A stretch of DNA of 64,000 bases from an uncultured Pseudomonadales bacterium (GTDB lineage Bacteria; Pseudomonadota; Gammaproteobacteria; Pseudomonadales; Porticoccaceae). This document shows positions 51,620 to 60,122 of this stretch, in pieces. A program made the position numbers and the translations under genes. The stretch is taken from the NCBI GenBank assembly GCA_943788445.1, contig CALSQH010000003.1, positions 124,001-188,000 of the forward strand, given 5' to 3'. A model generated the notes under the pieces. It was not told where the DNA came from, did no database searches, and was given only the letters and a program-made list of their open reading frames with translations. How positions within the stretch are numbered: the first letter of the stretch is position 1; every line of letters starts with the position of its first letter.

Positions 51620-52181
51620 TGGCTTGTTCCACTAACTGGTTATAGAGATCACGAAATTCTTTATTCCAGATTCGCTCGTCGACAACACCCACTCGGCGGT
51701 GGCGGATAATTCCCTGAGCATCTACCAGATAGGTTTCCGGTGCGCCGTAGACACCGAGATCAATTCCGAGTGTTCCCTGAGGATCAAAAATAGTCATCTG
51801 GTAGGGGTCGCCGCGCTCTGCTAACCACTGCTGTGCCAGCAGTCGATTATCTTTGTAGTTGAGACCAATAATCGCAACGCCCTGTTCTGCCAGACCGTTT
51901 AAGTAGGGATGTTCAATGCGGCAGGCAAAACACCAGGTCGCCCAGATATTAACCAAGACCACCTGTCCATTTTTGCTTTCACCGCGGAAGTCTGCGCTGC
52001 TGACCCGTCGCTGAGAGTCATTGAGCTCTTCTAAAGAAAAATCGGGAAAAGTCTGCCCGACTAGTGCCGATGGCAGTTCCTGGGGGTCTTTGTCGAGACT
52101 GGAAAATAAAAATCCACCCAGTGCTATACAGAGAATCAGCGGAATAAAGAGGGCTAGTCTATTCATAGGATAACTGCTCAT
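51609..52181 (-). CDS. ccmG: Thiol:disulfide interchange protein CcmG (DsbE)
   Basis: CcmG is a membrane-anchored thioredoxin-like protein that passes electrons to CcmH and apocytochrome c. The 190-residue product has an N-terminal anchor (LALFIPLILCIALGGFLFS), a family insert (VGQTFPDFSLEEL) and the active site WATWCFACRIEHPYLNGL, where WCFAC is the CXXC. The conserved proline loop is YGAPETYLVDAQG. It overlaps ccmF by 4 bases and ccmH by 11, showing tight coupling within the operon. Assignment is firm. Confidence 0.95.
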   Translation of the reverse strand: MSSYPMNRLALFIPLILCIALGGFLFSSLDKDPQELPSALVGQTFPDFSLEELNDSQRRVSSADFRGESKNGQVVLVNIWATWCFACRIEHPYLNGLAEQGVAIIGLNYKDNRLLAQQWLAERGDPYQMTIFDPQGTLGIDLGVYGAPETYLVDAQGIIRHRRVGVVDERIWNKEFRDLYNQLVEQASGE

Positions 52182-54205
52182 GGCGTGACTGTTCCTTGAG
52201 CCGCAGCGCTGTTTGATTGAGCCGCAGCGCTTTTTTTACGGCGGCGGTAACGCTTATCCAAAACCGTAAGCAATCCACCCAGACCAATCAAGATACCGCC
52301 CAGCCAGATGCAGCGTACAAACGGTTTTACATACAGGCGAATTGCCCAGGCATCGCCTTTTAAGGGCTCGCCAAGTGATACATAGATATCTCGACTGAGA
52401 CGGGCATCTATGTCCGCTTCGGTCATCACTTGATTGCGGGCGCTGTAATTGCGTTTCTCAGGGTGCAATACCGACACTAACTGTGCGTTTTTAAATACCG
52501 ATACCTGTCCACGACTGGCGGTATAGTTTGGTCCCTGCACAGCGTCTAAACGATCAAATATAAATTCATAACCAGCGACTATCTGCTTGTCGCCGGGCAC
52601 CATACGAACATCTTTCTGCTCATCATAGACAGTGCTGAGACCCACACCTATGGCGCAAACTGCGATACCAATATGGGCGCACAACATTCCCCAGTAACTG
52701 GCCGAAAGCTTTTTAACATTGGTGATTTTAAAACCACCATGGCTGAGCTTTTGCCAAAGATCTTCGGCGCTCATAGTCACTACCCACAGACTAATACTAA
52801 GCGTAATAACAGCGGTAATAGAATAGCTGGCCAGAGATATTTCCTCGACCAAAAACAGCGGTAGTATTAAACCCGCGAGAAGACTCATTATTGCCGGCAT
52901 CACACCTTTTTGGCGCAACATCTGAGCATCGGTTTTTTTCCAGCGGCTGAAAACGGCAAAGCCCATAGCAACCATTAAACCGAGGGTCAACGGCACAAAG
53001 AAAAAGTTGAAGTACGGGGGGCCAACCGAGATTTTCCCCATATTTAAAACATCGGCGATCAATGGGTAGAGGGTACCGATCAGAATCATCGCGGTGGCGG
53101 TAACCAGCAAGATATTATTGAACAGCAGATGCATTTCCCGCGACCAGATGCTATAGCTCGCGGTCTCAGATTGTTTATGCATAGCGTCTTTACGCATAGC
53201 CGGGCCGCGCAGAGCAAATAGCAGCAGTGAACCACCGACGACCAAACCCAGAAAGGCGAGAATAAATACCCCGCGCTCAGGATCACTGGCGAAAGCATGC
53301 ACTGAGGTAAGCACACCGGAGCGGACCAAAAAGGTTCCGAGCAGACTCAGGGAGAAGGCCAGGATAGCCAGCAGTAATGTCCAACTGCGGAATACGCCGC
53401 GCTTTTCGGTGGCGGAAATACTGTGAACTAAGGCAGTGCCCACCAGCCACGGCATAAAGGAAGCATTCTCTACCGGATCCCAGAACCACCATCCGCCCCA
53501 ACCCAGTTCATAATAAGCCCACCAGCTTCCAAGGGTAATACCTATAGTTAAAAATACCCATGCGGTATTGATCCAGGGTCGCGACCAGCGCGCCCAAGCA
53601 CTGTCAAACTGACCGCCAATTAAGGCTGCAACGGCAAATGCGAAAGGTACAGCAAAACCTACATAACCCATATAGAGCATCGGCGGATGAATGATCAGGC
53701 CAATATCCTGCAACAGTGGATTTAAGTCACCACCTTCGATTGGGGAGAACGGCAGAATACGTGCAAAGGGATTTGAGGTCAGCAGTAAAAAAAGACCGAA
53801 ACCAACTGCGATTGCACCCAGAATTGATAGCACGCGCGCCGATAGAACCAGCGGAAGATGACGACTGCAGAGTGCTACTGCAGCGGTCCAGCCGGCCAGT
53901 ATCAAGGCCCAGAGCAACAGCGAACCCTCGTGGGCACCCCAGACGGCACTAAACTTGAAATGATCGGGAAGTAAGGTGTTGGAGTTATCGGCCACATATT
54001 GCAGAGTAAAGTCATCCTGCAAAAAGGCGTTTGCCAAACAGGCAAAGGATATGGCTAAGAGTACAAACTGTCCCAACGCCAGTGAATGACCCAGACGCAT
54101 CCAAGAGCGGTATCCGGCAAATGATCCCAACATGGGGACAATCGCCTGAATCACCGCCAGACACAGCGCGACTATTAATGCTCCATGACCTAGCTCTGCT
54201 GTCAT
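52178..54205 (-). CDS. ccmF: Heme lyase CcmF
   Basis: CcmF takes heme from holo-CcmE and attaches it to apocytochrome c. The 675-residue product has about 15 membrane helices, the tryptophan-rich heme-handling motif WGGWWFWDPVENASFMPWL, and conserved periplasmic histidines such as the one in SAVWGAHEGSLLLWAL. A large C-terminal periplasmic domain precedes the last helix. Length matches the family. It overlaps ccmE and ccmG by 4 bases each. A short repeated tail (AAAQSNSAAAQ) ends the protein. Confidence 0.96.
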   Translation of the reverse strand: MTAELGHGALIVALCLAVIQAIVPMLGSFAGYRSWMRLGHSLALGQFVLLAISFACLANAFLQDDFTLQYVADNSNTLLPDHFKFSAVWGAHEGSLLLWALILAGWTAAVALCSRHLPLVLSARVLSILGAIAVGFGLFLLLTSNPFARILPFSPIEGGDLNPLLQDIGLIIHPPMLYMGYVGFAVPFAFAVAALIGGQFDSAWARWSRPWINTAWVFLTIGITLGSWWAYYELGWGGWWFWDPVENASFMPWLVGTALVHSISATEKRGVFRSWTLLLAILAFSLSLLGTFLVRSGVLTSVHAFASDPERGVFILAFLGLVVGGSLLLFALRGPAMRKDAMHKQSETASYSIWSREMHLLFNNILLVTATAMILIGTLYPLIADVLNMGKISVGPPYFNFFFVPLTLGLMVAMGFAVFSRWKKTDAQMLRQKGVMPAIMSLLAGLILPLFLVEEISLASYSITAVITLSISLWVVTMSAEDLWQKLSHGGFKITNVKKLSASYWGMLCAHIGIAVCAIGVGLSTVYDEQKDVRMVPGDKQIVAGYEFIFDRLDAVQGPNYTASRGQVSVFKNAQLVSVLHPEKRNYSARNQVMTEADIDARLSRDIYVSLGEPLKGDAWAIRLYVKPFVRCIWLGGILIGLGGLLTVLDKRYRRRKKSAAAQSNSAAAQGTVTP

Positions 54206-54684
54206 TTTGTGTTATCCATATAGAATTTTTTGTCGCCGCTCGGCTTTTCTTGCTTGCGCTCATAGGCTTCATTCATCGCATCAGCAACTTCGGGAGGTGT
54301 GTAATTTTCGTCGTGCTTGGCAAGTATTTCGGTAGCCTGCAACACTGAATTTTCATCGACTTTTCCTGAGGCTATCGCCGCTTCACCTTCGGTGAATAGA
54401 TCTGGCAGTATGCCGGTGTGCTCTACGGTCAAATTCTCTAGGCCATCGGTAATCTGAAACTGCACCCAGAGTGAATCGTCGGCACGCTTTAGGCTGCCGT
54501 CAACGACCATACCTCCAGCACGCAGATATACATTTTGCGGCGCTTCACCGGAAACAATCTGCTCAGGGGTATAAAAGAAATTGCCGTTTTCACGCAGCAT
54601 ATAAAGCACTAGCCCCACGACAACCGTGGTTGCGACAAGAATTAAAATCACTAATTGCAGACGCTGTTTTCGCAGTGGGTGCAT
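54202..54684 (-). CDS. ccmE: Heme chaperone CcmE
   Basis: CcmE covalently binds heme in the periplasm and hands it to CcmF. The 160-residue product has an N-terminal anchor (QLVILILVATTVVVGLVLYM), an OB-fold domain with VYLRAGGMVVDGSL and VEHTGILPDLFTEGEAAIAS, and the heme-attaching histidine in LAKHDENYTPPE followed by the conserved tyrosine. The H-x-x-x-Y type site is the usual form. Its ATG overlaps the ccmD stop (TAATG). The C-terminal tail is polar and poorly conserved, as usual. Confidence 0.95.
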   Translation of the reverse strand: MHPLRKQRLQLVILILVATTVVVGLVLYMLRENGNFFYTPEQIVSGEAPQNVYLRAGGMVVDGSLKRADDSLWVQFQITDGLENLTVEHTGILPDLFTEGEAAIASGKVDENSVLQATEILAKHDENYTPPEVADAMNEAYERKQEKPSGDKKFYMDNTK

Positions 54685-54898
54685 TAGCTCTCTCCCTGGG
54701 TGCTGGTCGATGAAGTCTGTCTGGCGCGCTCGCGCAGAATATCTCTGGCAACCTCTTTAAGCAGCGCACGGCGGCTGAGCATAGGGGCTACCAACAACCA
54801 GACCATAACTAATAAGGTAACAATCACTGTCGACCAAACATAGATGCCATGGCCATCCATGTCAGTAAATCTTGAAAACTCGCAAAGTACATTTTCAT
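54684..54898 (-). CDS. ccmD: Cytochrome c maturation protein CcmD, with an apparent one-base deletion near 54863
   Basis: CcmD is a small membrane protein that helps release holo-CcmE from the CcmABC complex. From the ATG at 54898 the frame reads MKMYFASFQDLL and then goes out of phase. Adding one base near 54863 (for example CTG GAC instead of CT GAC) restores DLLDMDGHGIYVWSTV, the family motif, then a membrane helix (VIVTLLVMVWLLVAPML) and the basic SRRALLKEVARDILRERARQ, for 71 residues. As written, only an internal ATG giving MDGHGIYVWS (58 residues, no ribosome site) would yield the C-terminal part. The gap after ccmC is 4 bases and the stop overlaps ccmE. Confidence 0.85.
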
Positions 54899-54902
54899 AG
54901 CT

Positions 54903-55679
54903 TTAGCTTTCCCCAGCCTGTTTGTCGGCCTTAGCCTGTTTTTTTGTGTTCAGCAGATCGCGTACCCAGCTGGTTTTGCGCTCACGACGCAGTATTTCGC
55001 TGCGGGTATGTAAAATAAGCGCCACGGCATAAAACAGATAGAAGCCGATTATCATCACCAACAGCGGCTGGAACATATCTGGATGCATGCTCGGTGCAGA
55101 GGTAAATTTGATCGTCGCTGGCTGGTGCAAGGTGTACCACCAGTCCACAGACTTGTAAATAATCGGAATATTGACCGTACCTACCAACCCGAGGATTGCA
55201 CCCGCTTTACTGGCCACATCAGCACTATGGTAGGCGTACTGCAGCGCCATCACGCCGAGATATAAAAACAACAGGATTAACATGGAGGTGATGCGCGCAT
55301 CCCAAACCCAATAGGTACCCCAAGTCGGCTTACCCCAAATAGCACCGGTAAATAACGCAATAAATGTCAACGCGGCACCAATGGGCGCTGCCGACTTCAT
55401 CACCATATAGGAAAGCTTCATCTTCCAGATCAGACCCACTGCACCGGCAGTGGCCATAATGTAATACCCCGCTAGCGCTAGAAATGAGGCTGGTACATGA
55501 ATATAAATAATTCGGAAACTATTGCCTTGCTTGGCGTCCTCTGGGGCAATTGCCAACCCCCAAATCAATCCACTGAGCAGAACCACTGCCGTGGCTAGAG
55601 ATAACCAAGGCAACCAGCGCGCGCTGCTCTGATAAAACCAGCGCGGTGATCCAAGTCGATGAAACCATTGCCAACTCAT
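54903..55679 (-). CDS. ccmC: Heme exporter protein CcmC
   Basis: CcmC presents heme to CcmE at the outer face of the inner membrane. The 258-residue product has six membrane helices and the WWD-type motif WGTYWVWDARITSM, with flanking conserved histidines (YIHVPASFLALAGYYIM and YTLHQPATIKF). The ATG at 55679, giving MSWQWFHRLGSPRWFY, is chosen over an upstream in-frame ATG because AAGGA precedes it at good spacing. It lies 14 bases after ccmB and 4 before ccmD. Confidence 0.95.
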   Translation of the reverse strand: MSWQWFHRLGSPRWFYQSSARWLPWLSLATAVVLLSGLIWGLAIAPEDAKQGNSFRIIYIHVPASFLALAGYYIMATAGAVGLIWKMKLSYMVMKSAAPIGAALTFIALFTGAIWGKPTWGTYWVWDARITSMLILLFLYLGVMALQYAYHSADVASKAGAILGLVGTVNIPIIYKSVDWWYTLHQPATIKFTSAPSMHPDMFQPLLVMIIGFYLFYAVALILHTRSEILRRERKTSWVRDLLNTKKQAKADKQAGES

Positions 55680-55693
55680 ATCTTTTCCTTTAT

Positions 55694-56377
55694 CTAATTG
55701 GCGCTTGTAAGGCGCAGCGCACCGGCCGCAGCCAGTGGGCAAAGTGCTACAGAGGCTGCAAATAGCGCCCCAAGTATCGCCAGTGGCGGCAACCAGTTGA
55801 GGCCATCAACTGCGAAATTAACCGTGGCGGTACCAAAAATAAGTACCGGCATATACAGCGGCATGACCAGCAGTGACAGTAATAAGCCACCTTTGCGAAG
55901 CGACACGGTTAATGCTGCTCCAACTGCACCGGTCAAACTTAAACAGGCGGTGCCAAGAGCCAGACTGCACAACATCGGCAGATACCCGGCCGCTGGCAGT
56001 GACAGCATCACCCCCAACAGTGGTGAAACTAGCGTTAAGGGTAAACCTGTCGTAAGCCAGTGAGCAGTTATCTTTCCCAATAGAGGCATAGGCAGTAACT
56101 GTGGCGTTATTAATAACTGCTCCAGTGAACCATCTTGGTAGTCGCTGGCAAATAAACCCTCGACCGATAATAGTGTTGCCAGTAGAGCCATTACCCAAAT
56201 CATACCGGCGGCAACTTCTGCCAGTCGCGCAGACTCGGGCGTTAAGCCGAGGGGTATCAGTGTCGAAACCATAACAAAAAACACTAGCGGACTGGCGGCT
56301 TCACCGCGACGGCGATAAGCCAGTAACAGGTCGCGCCTTAACCATGCGCTAAAACCACTATTGATTGAGTGGGCCAT
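55694..56377 (-). CDS. ccmB: Heme exporter protein CcmB
   Basis: CcmB is the permease subunit that works with the CcmA ATPase, which drives release of holo-CcmE. The 227-residue product has six hydrophobic segments and the family features FSAWLRRDLLLAYRRRGEAA, FVMVSTLIPLGLTPESARL, LFASDYQDGSLEQLLITP and KITAHWLTTGLPLTLVSPL. Length is normal. It overlaps the ccmA stop by one base, and ccmC follows after 14 bases. Assignment is firm from motif and context. Confidence 0.95.
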   Translation of the reverse strand: MAHSINSGFSAWLRRDLLLAYRRRGEAASPLVFFVMVSTLIPLGLTPESARLAEVAAGMIWVMALLATLLSVEGLFASDYQDGSLEQLLITPQLLPMPLLGKITAHWLTTGLPLTLVSPLLGVMLSLPAAGYLPMLCSLALGTACLSLTGAVGAALTVSLRKGGLLLSLLVMPLYMPVLIFGTATVNFAVDGLNWLPPLAILGALFAASVALCPLAAAGALRLTSAN

Positions 56378-57018
56378 TATGCTATTTGCCCTGCTGGTGC
56401 GCTCAAACTGTATTTACGCAGATTATTCAGAGCCAGATCTTGATGGCTCGTTAACACCACCGCGCCGCCACGATCAGCATGTTCCTGCAGACGGGCCTCT
56501 AAATAACTCACTCCCTGCTTGTCGATGGCGGTAAAGGGTTCGTCGAGATACCAGAGCTTGGCCTCACTTATCAGGAGCCGCGCCAGCGCCACTCGTCGGT
56601 GTTGGCCTGCAGATAGTGCATAACAGGGAACGTCGCTGTAACCGGAAAGACCCACACCGGCCAGCGCGTCATTGATTGCAAGCTGATTTGATTTTGCCGA
56701 GTTGCTGACCATCCAGCGCAAATTTTCTTCTGCGGTAAGGGTTTGTTTAACCGCGGGCTGATGGCCGATATAGAGCATGTCGGAGAGATACTGATAACGG
56801 CAGTCTGTTACCGTACAGCCTTTATATAATATTTTTCCAGCACTGGGCTGCAGGGCCGTTGTCAGTATGCGCAGCAGGGTTGTTTTACCGCTTCCGTTAG
56901 CACCTTCAATCTGTAAAATATCACCGCTATCAACGGCCAGATTGATATTATCAAACAGACAGCTGTCGTCTCGCTCAAATGCGAGATTCTCGACTTTTAT
57001 CAGGGATGATTGCGACAA
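56377..57018 (-). CDS. ccmA: Cytochrome c biogenesis ATP-binding protein CcmA
   Basis: CcmA is the ATPase of the CcmABCD complex. The 213-residue product has Walker A EGANGSGKTTLLRIL, a Q-loop region, the signature YALSAGQHRRVALARLL (a CcmA-type variant of LSGGQ) and Walker B KLWYLDEPFTAID, followed by the H-loop VVLTSHQDL. It is the first gene of the ccm operon ccmABCDEFGHI, which runs on the minus strand to 49917. The promoter should lie between 57019 and about 57130; I could not place clear boxes. Confidence 0.95.
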   Translation of the reverse strand: MSQSSLIKVENLAFERDDSCLFDNINLAVDSGDILQIEGANGSGKTTLLRILTTALQPSAGKILYKGCTVTDCRYQYLSDMLYIGHQPAVKQTLTAEENLRWMVSNSAKSNQLAINDALAGVGLSGYSDVPCYALSAGQHRRVALARLLISEAKLWYLDEPFTAIDKQGVSYLEARLQEHADRGGAVVLTSHQDLALNNLRKYSLSAPAGQIA

Positions 57019-57132
57019 CGGAATTTCCCGAACTCAATGAATTTTATAGGTCGGGTATTATGCCAAAATAAGCTTTTAAATGTTGCGCTTTAATTAGCCT
57101 TAAATTTTAAACTATAAACCCTGATACAAGTG

Positions 57133-57309
57133 CTAATCAAAATCGAAGTCATAATCTTGGGTTTGCTTTTCGACCCTAGACGCTTCAAGTTTTTCTTCAA
57201 GACGCCTACGTATGCCGAAAGAATGCTTTACACCAGGCTTTTGTAGGATCGAAGGCGCTTCACCCTGGTCAAAATTATCATCTAAATCCAAGCCGTCTTC
57301 GTCGCTCAT
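57133..57309 (-). CDS. Small acidic protein resembling the PA3496 family
   Basis: This 58-residue frame runs from the ATG at 57309 to a TAG at 57133-57135. The N-terminal half is acidic (MSDEDGLDLDDNFDQGEAPS) and the C-terminal half has a basic helix and an acidic end (FGIRRRLEEKLEASRVEKQ, then TQDYDFDFD). The RRRLEE...DYDFD pattern resembles small pseudomonad proteins annotated as PA3496-like. An AGGTGA site lies just upstream of the ATG. It is on the same strand as ccmA, 114 bases before it, and diverges from msrA. Confidence 0.65.
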   Translation of the reverse strand: MSDEDGLDLDDNFDQGEAPSILQKPGVKHSFGIRRRLEEKLEASRVEKQTQDYDFDFD

Positions 57310-57467
57310 CACTCACCTTTTAAAGTGCACATAAAGGAATGAAATAATATAAAAAAACCTGTGAAACTATCCGCTTATTGGCAGTCAAACCACTAACGGT
57401 ACGCTAGCCGTATACACAAAGCCCGATCAATAAATTGATTACCCCCCTGGGGAAAAGAGAGCCGACA

Positions 57468-58076
57468 ATGAAAAACAAATCACGTTTATTTTCCGCCATT
57501 ATCACCTGCCTTTATTGCACTTTCTTTACAGGTGCAAGCTATGCAGAAGAGCAGATAGCAACTTTTGCCGGTGGTTGTTTTTGGTGTTCAGAGAGTGATT
57601 TTGAAAAGCTTGACGGGGTTATTTCTGCAACCTCTGGCTATATTGGCGGGCATCTGGAAAACCCCTCCTACAAACAGGTATCTTCAGGAAAAACGGGGCA
57701 CACCGAAGGCATTCAGATCATCTTTGACAACCAGACAATCAGCTACCCGAATCTTCTTGAGCACTTCTGGAAGAGTATCGACCCTACCGATGCTGGCGGA
57801 CAGTTCTGCGATCGAGGCCAACAGTATCGCAGCGAGATTTTCTACCATACTGAGGAACAGAGGCTGGCAGCGGAAAAGTCGCGAAAATCCCTTAGCGACA
57901 AGGTCGATTTAGGTGCTCCGGTAGAGACACAGATTACGGCTGCAAGTATTTTTTATGCCGCTGAAGACTACCATCAGGATTATTATTTAAAAAATCCGCT
58001 GCGCTACAACTATTACCGCTGGGGCTGTGGACGCGATAAACGGCTTGAGGAGCTGTGGGGAAAACCCGCCAAATAA
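57468..58076 (+). CDS. msrA: Exported peptide methionine sulfoxide reductase MsrA
   Basis: MsrA reduces the S-epimer of methionine sulfoxide in proteins. The 202-residue product has a signal peptide (KSRLFSAIITCLYCTFFTGA then SYA), so it probably acts in the periplasm. The catalytic motif FAGGCFWCSESDFEKLDGV contains the active cysteine, and GYIGGHLENPSYKQVSSGKT, LLEHFWKSIDPTDAGGQFCD and YRSEIFYHTEEQ follow. The frame starts earlier at a TTG-type codon, but the ATG at 57468 begins the signal peptide. The C terminus carries a CGRDKRLEELWG segment. Assignment is firm; export is inferred from the leader. Confidence 0.94.
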   Translation: MKNKSRLFSAIITCLYCTFFTGASYAEEQIATFAGGCFWCSESDFEKLDGVISATSGYIGGHLENPSYKQVSSGKTGHTEGIQIIFDNQTISYPNLLEHFWKSIDPTDAGGQFCDRGQQYRSEIFYHTEEQRLAAEKSRKSLSDKVDLGAPVETQITAASIFYAAEDYHQDYYLKNPLRYNYYRWGCGRDKRLEELWGKPAK

Positions 58077-58091
58077 GCCCCTCATGAACCA

Positions 58092-59000
58092 TTAATGAAC
58101 AACCAAAACATCCCCAAGCACATGGTGGATAACTTTTTCCGAGGTGTTGCCAAATAACTTGGCAGCCACCTTGCCGGGAAGATTGCGTGCCGCGGCACTG
58201 CCGATAACTAGTACGCCACTGCCACCCACTGCATCGGCCATTTCAATATCGACAAAGCCAGTTCTAACCTCGGTGACATCTGCCTTTATATTCATACTCT
58301 CAAGGGATTTGTTAAGTATTTTTTCGGCCCGATCCAGAGCATCTTCACCTAAATCTGCCAGCATGTATGGAAATTGACCGGGCATTGCAGGAACCGGTGC
58401 AATCACCGCCTGAGAATTCAGCCAATCCGGTATCACTGAGACTACATGTAACTCCACACCGAGCGCGGCGGATAAATCACGGGCTTTGAGCAACACTCGC
58501 TCCCCCAGAGTTCTGTGCTCTGGAGTTTCTTCCAATGTACTAAAGGCTGCGACCACCTTATCTATATGTTCCGCCGTATCATTGACAAGCCACACAGGAC
58601 AGCTGGCTTCGCGCAGTAGATGCCAATCCTCTGGGGTGTGAAGAAACTCAGCTATGCGTGAGTGGCGATGTACGGCTTTAATTATTAAGTCTGCCGAGAG
58701 TTTTCGAGCTTCGGACACCACACTGAAATGCCAGCGCCGTCCCCAATGCATAGAGGATGAGAAGCGATCGCCGAACTTATCGGTTAACACTCGCAATCTA
58801 ACCTCAGCCTCATCCAAAATCGCCTGCTTTACTTCGGCATAATTATCGAAGCCAACATAGCGGTTAAGCTCCTCTATGGAATCATAGACAACCATAAATA
58901 GATGGATATCACCGCCATTGGCCGTGGCCACCTGAACAGCCTGACCCAATACATGTTCATCACTCTCCGAACCATCCAGTACCACGAGTATATTTTTCAT
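58092..59000 (-). CDS. Tandem-domain universal stress protein (UspE-like)
   Basis: This 302-residue cytoplasmic protein has two UspA-type domains: residues 1-145 (KNILVVLDGSESDEHVLGQA) and 150-302, the latter ending in the nucleotide-site pattern VLVIGSAAARNLPGKVAAKL followed by FGNTSEKVIHHVLGDVLVVH. Tandem Usp proteins of this type (UspE) are induced by stress and low oxygen. A near-consensus FNR-type site lies about 100 bases upstream and a TATTTT -10 candidate is spaced so that the site would centre at -41.5, so activation by the divergent Fnr/Anr protein is likely. The start is the ATG at 59000. Confidence 0.9.
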   Translation of the reverse strand: MKNILVVLDGSESDEHVLGQAVQVATANGGDIHLFMVVYDSIEELNRYVGFDNYAEVKQAILDEAEVRLRVLTDKFGDRFSSSMHWGRRWHFSVVSEARKLSADLIIKAVHRHSRIAEFLHTPEDWHLLREASCPVWLVNDTAEHIDKVVAAFSTLEETPEHRTLGERVLLKARDLSAALGVELHVVSVIPDWLNSQAVIAPVPAMPGQFPYMLADLGEDALDRAEKILNKSLESMNIKADVTEVRTGFVDIEMADAVGGSGVLVIGSAAARNLPGKVAAKLFGNTSEKVIHHVLGDVLVVH

Positions 59001-59067
59001 CTTAAATCCTATAGAAAAGACCCTGTTAACGTTGCTTTTAGTGTAGTTCGAAAATTTTGCTCTAGTG

Positions 59068-59109
59068 AAAATATCCGCTGCTGCACAAAATCAAACTGAT
59101 GTAGATCAA
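59068..59109 (-). promoter_or_regulatory. FNR/ANR-type box with class II promoter geometry upstream of the stress protein gene
   Basis: CTGATGTAGATCAA at 59096-59109 matches the TTGAT-N4-ATCAA consensus at nine of ten fixed positions. On the minus strand, TATTTT at 59073-59068 is a fair -10 box. If transcription starts near 59061, the box centres at -41.5, the classic activation position. On the plus strand the same box covers the would-be -35 of a TATACT at 59119-59124 facing fnr, a repression position. Confidence 0.6.
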
Positions 59110-59173
59110 CTCAGCGTCTATACTTATTTTTAAGCGGCACTTAAAGGCCAACCGAAGACTTTTACTCGCGCTT

Positions 59174-59188
59174 TTGATCACTGATCAA
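59174..59188. promoter_or_regulatory. Perfect 7-base inverted repeat TTGATCA-C-TGATCAA in the fnr leader
   Basis: This 15-base palindrome resembles an FNR box but has five instead of four bases between TTGAT and ATCAA. It lies 63 bases before the fnr-type start codon and downstream of the candidate TATACT promoter. It could be a second, weaker regulator site or an operator for another protein. Confidence 0.4.
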
Positions 59189-59251
59189 TGAGATTTAAAA
59201 TGGGCTGCTGGCGTAAAAAGCCAAAATAGATGTTTAATTAAGGATGATGTT

Positions 59252-59986
59252 TTGAAAAATACAGAGACTGTCTACACTAGCCCTATTAGCTGCCGCGAAT
59301 GCAGAATGAATACTCTATGTATTCCCCTGTCACTTAGGTCAGACGAACTCTACAAGCTAGACCAACTTATCCACCGCGGAACTCCACTACAGGCCCGACA
59401 GGCGGTTTTCTATAGTGGTGATAAATTCACCTCAATCTATGCGGTTCGCAGCGGTTCTATCAAGCAATTTTGTGTCGATGATGACGGCAGAGAACAGGTA
59501 ACAGGCTTTTATCTGCCGGGAGAACTGTTTGGCTGGGATGGCCTTGCAGAAAACCACTACCAAAATACAGCTGTTGCTCTGGAGACTACCTCTGTTTGCG
59601 AAATACCCTTTGACCAGCTAGAGCAACTGGGCGCGTCCATACCCTCAATACAGAGACATGTAATGAGGCTAATAAGCCGAGAGATTAGCTCTGATCACAA
59701 ACTTATCGCCCTGCTGGCGGGACATTCCGCACACCAACGACTCGCCAGCCTCTTACTGAGTTTTTCTGATCGTCTCGCTCAACAAAAACTCTCATCAACT
59801 CGCTTTCGACTGCCCATGTCACGCGGTGAAATTAGTAATTATTTAGGCCTGACCGTTGAAACCGTAAGTCGCGCTTTTAGCCATTTCCAACGAATGAATT
59901 ACCTTATAGTCAATAAGAAAGAGATTGAACTGGTCGATATACCCGGCCTCGAACTTTTGATCTCCAACACTGGCGATAGTGAATAA
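59252..59986 (+). CDS. Fnr/Anr family oxygen-responsive transcription regulator
   Basis: This 244-residue Crp-family regulator has the four cysteines expected to hold an oxygen-sensitive [4Fe-4S] cluster (Cys14, Cys17, Cys23 and Cys116, matching C20/C23/C29/C122 of E. coli FNR). The cyclic-nucleotide-fold domain reads SGSIKQFCVDDDGREQVTGF with YLPGELFGWDG, followed by a dimer helix and the C-terminal helix-turn-helix (SRGEISNYLGLTVETVSRAF). The E-xx-SR core of the recognition helix matches that of FNR, which fits the TTGAT-N4-ATCAA box upstream. The start is TTG at 59252, with AAGGA at good spacing; nearby ATGs are followed at once by stops. It is divergent from the stress protein gene. Confidence 0.94.
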   Translation: MKNTETVYTSPISCRECRMNTLCIPLSLRSDELYKLDQLIHRGTPLQARQAVFYSGDKFTSIYAVRSGSIKQFCVDDDGREQVTGFYLPGELFGWDGLAENHYQNTAVALETTSVCEIPFDQLEQLGASIPSIQRHVMRLISREISSDHKLIALLAGHSAHQRLASLLLSFSDRLAQQKLSSTRFRLPMSRGEISNYLGLTVETVSRAFSHFQRMNYLIVNKKEIELVDIPGLELLISNTGDSE

Positions 59987-60122
59987 TCTCAGCACAGCGG
60001 TTATTGATTGAGGTGAACCGCGCCGCCCCTTACAATGCATAGCTATTAGTTAAAAACAGCTTTATCTAACCGCCTGTAGACAAACTGCTGGCGCGCATAG
60101 ACTGTAAGTATTGGAATCCACA

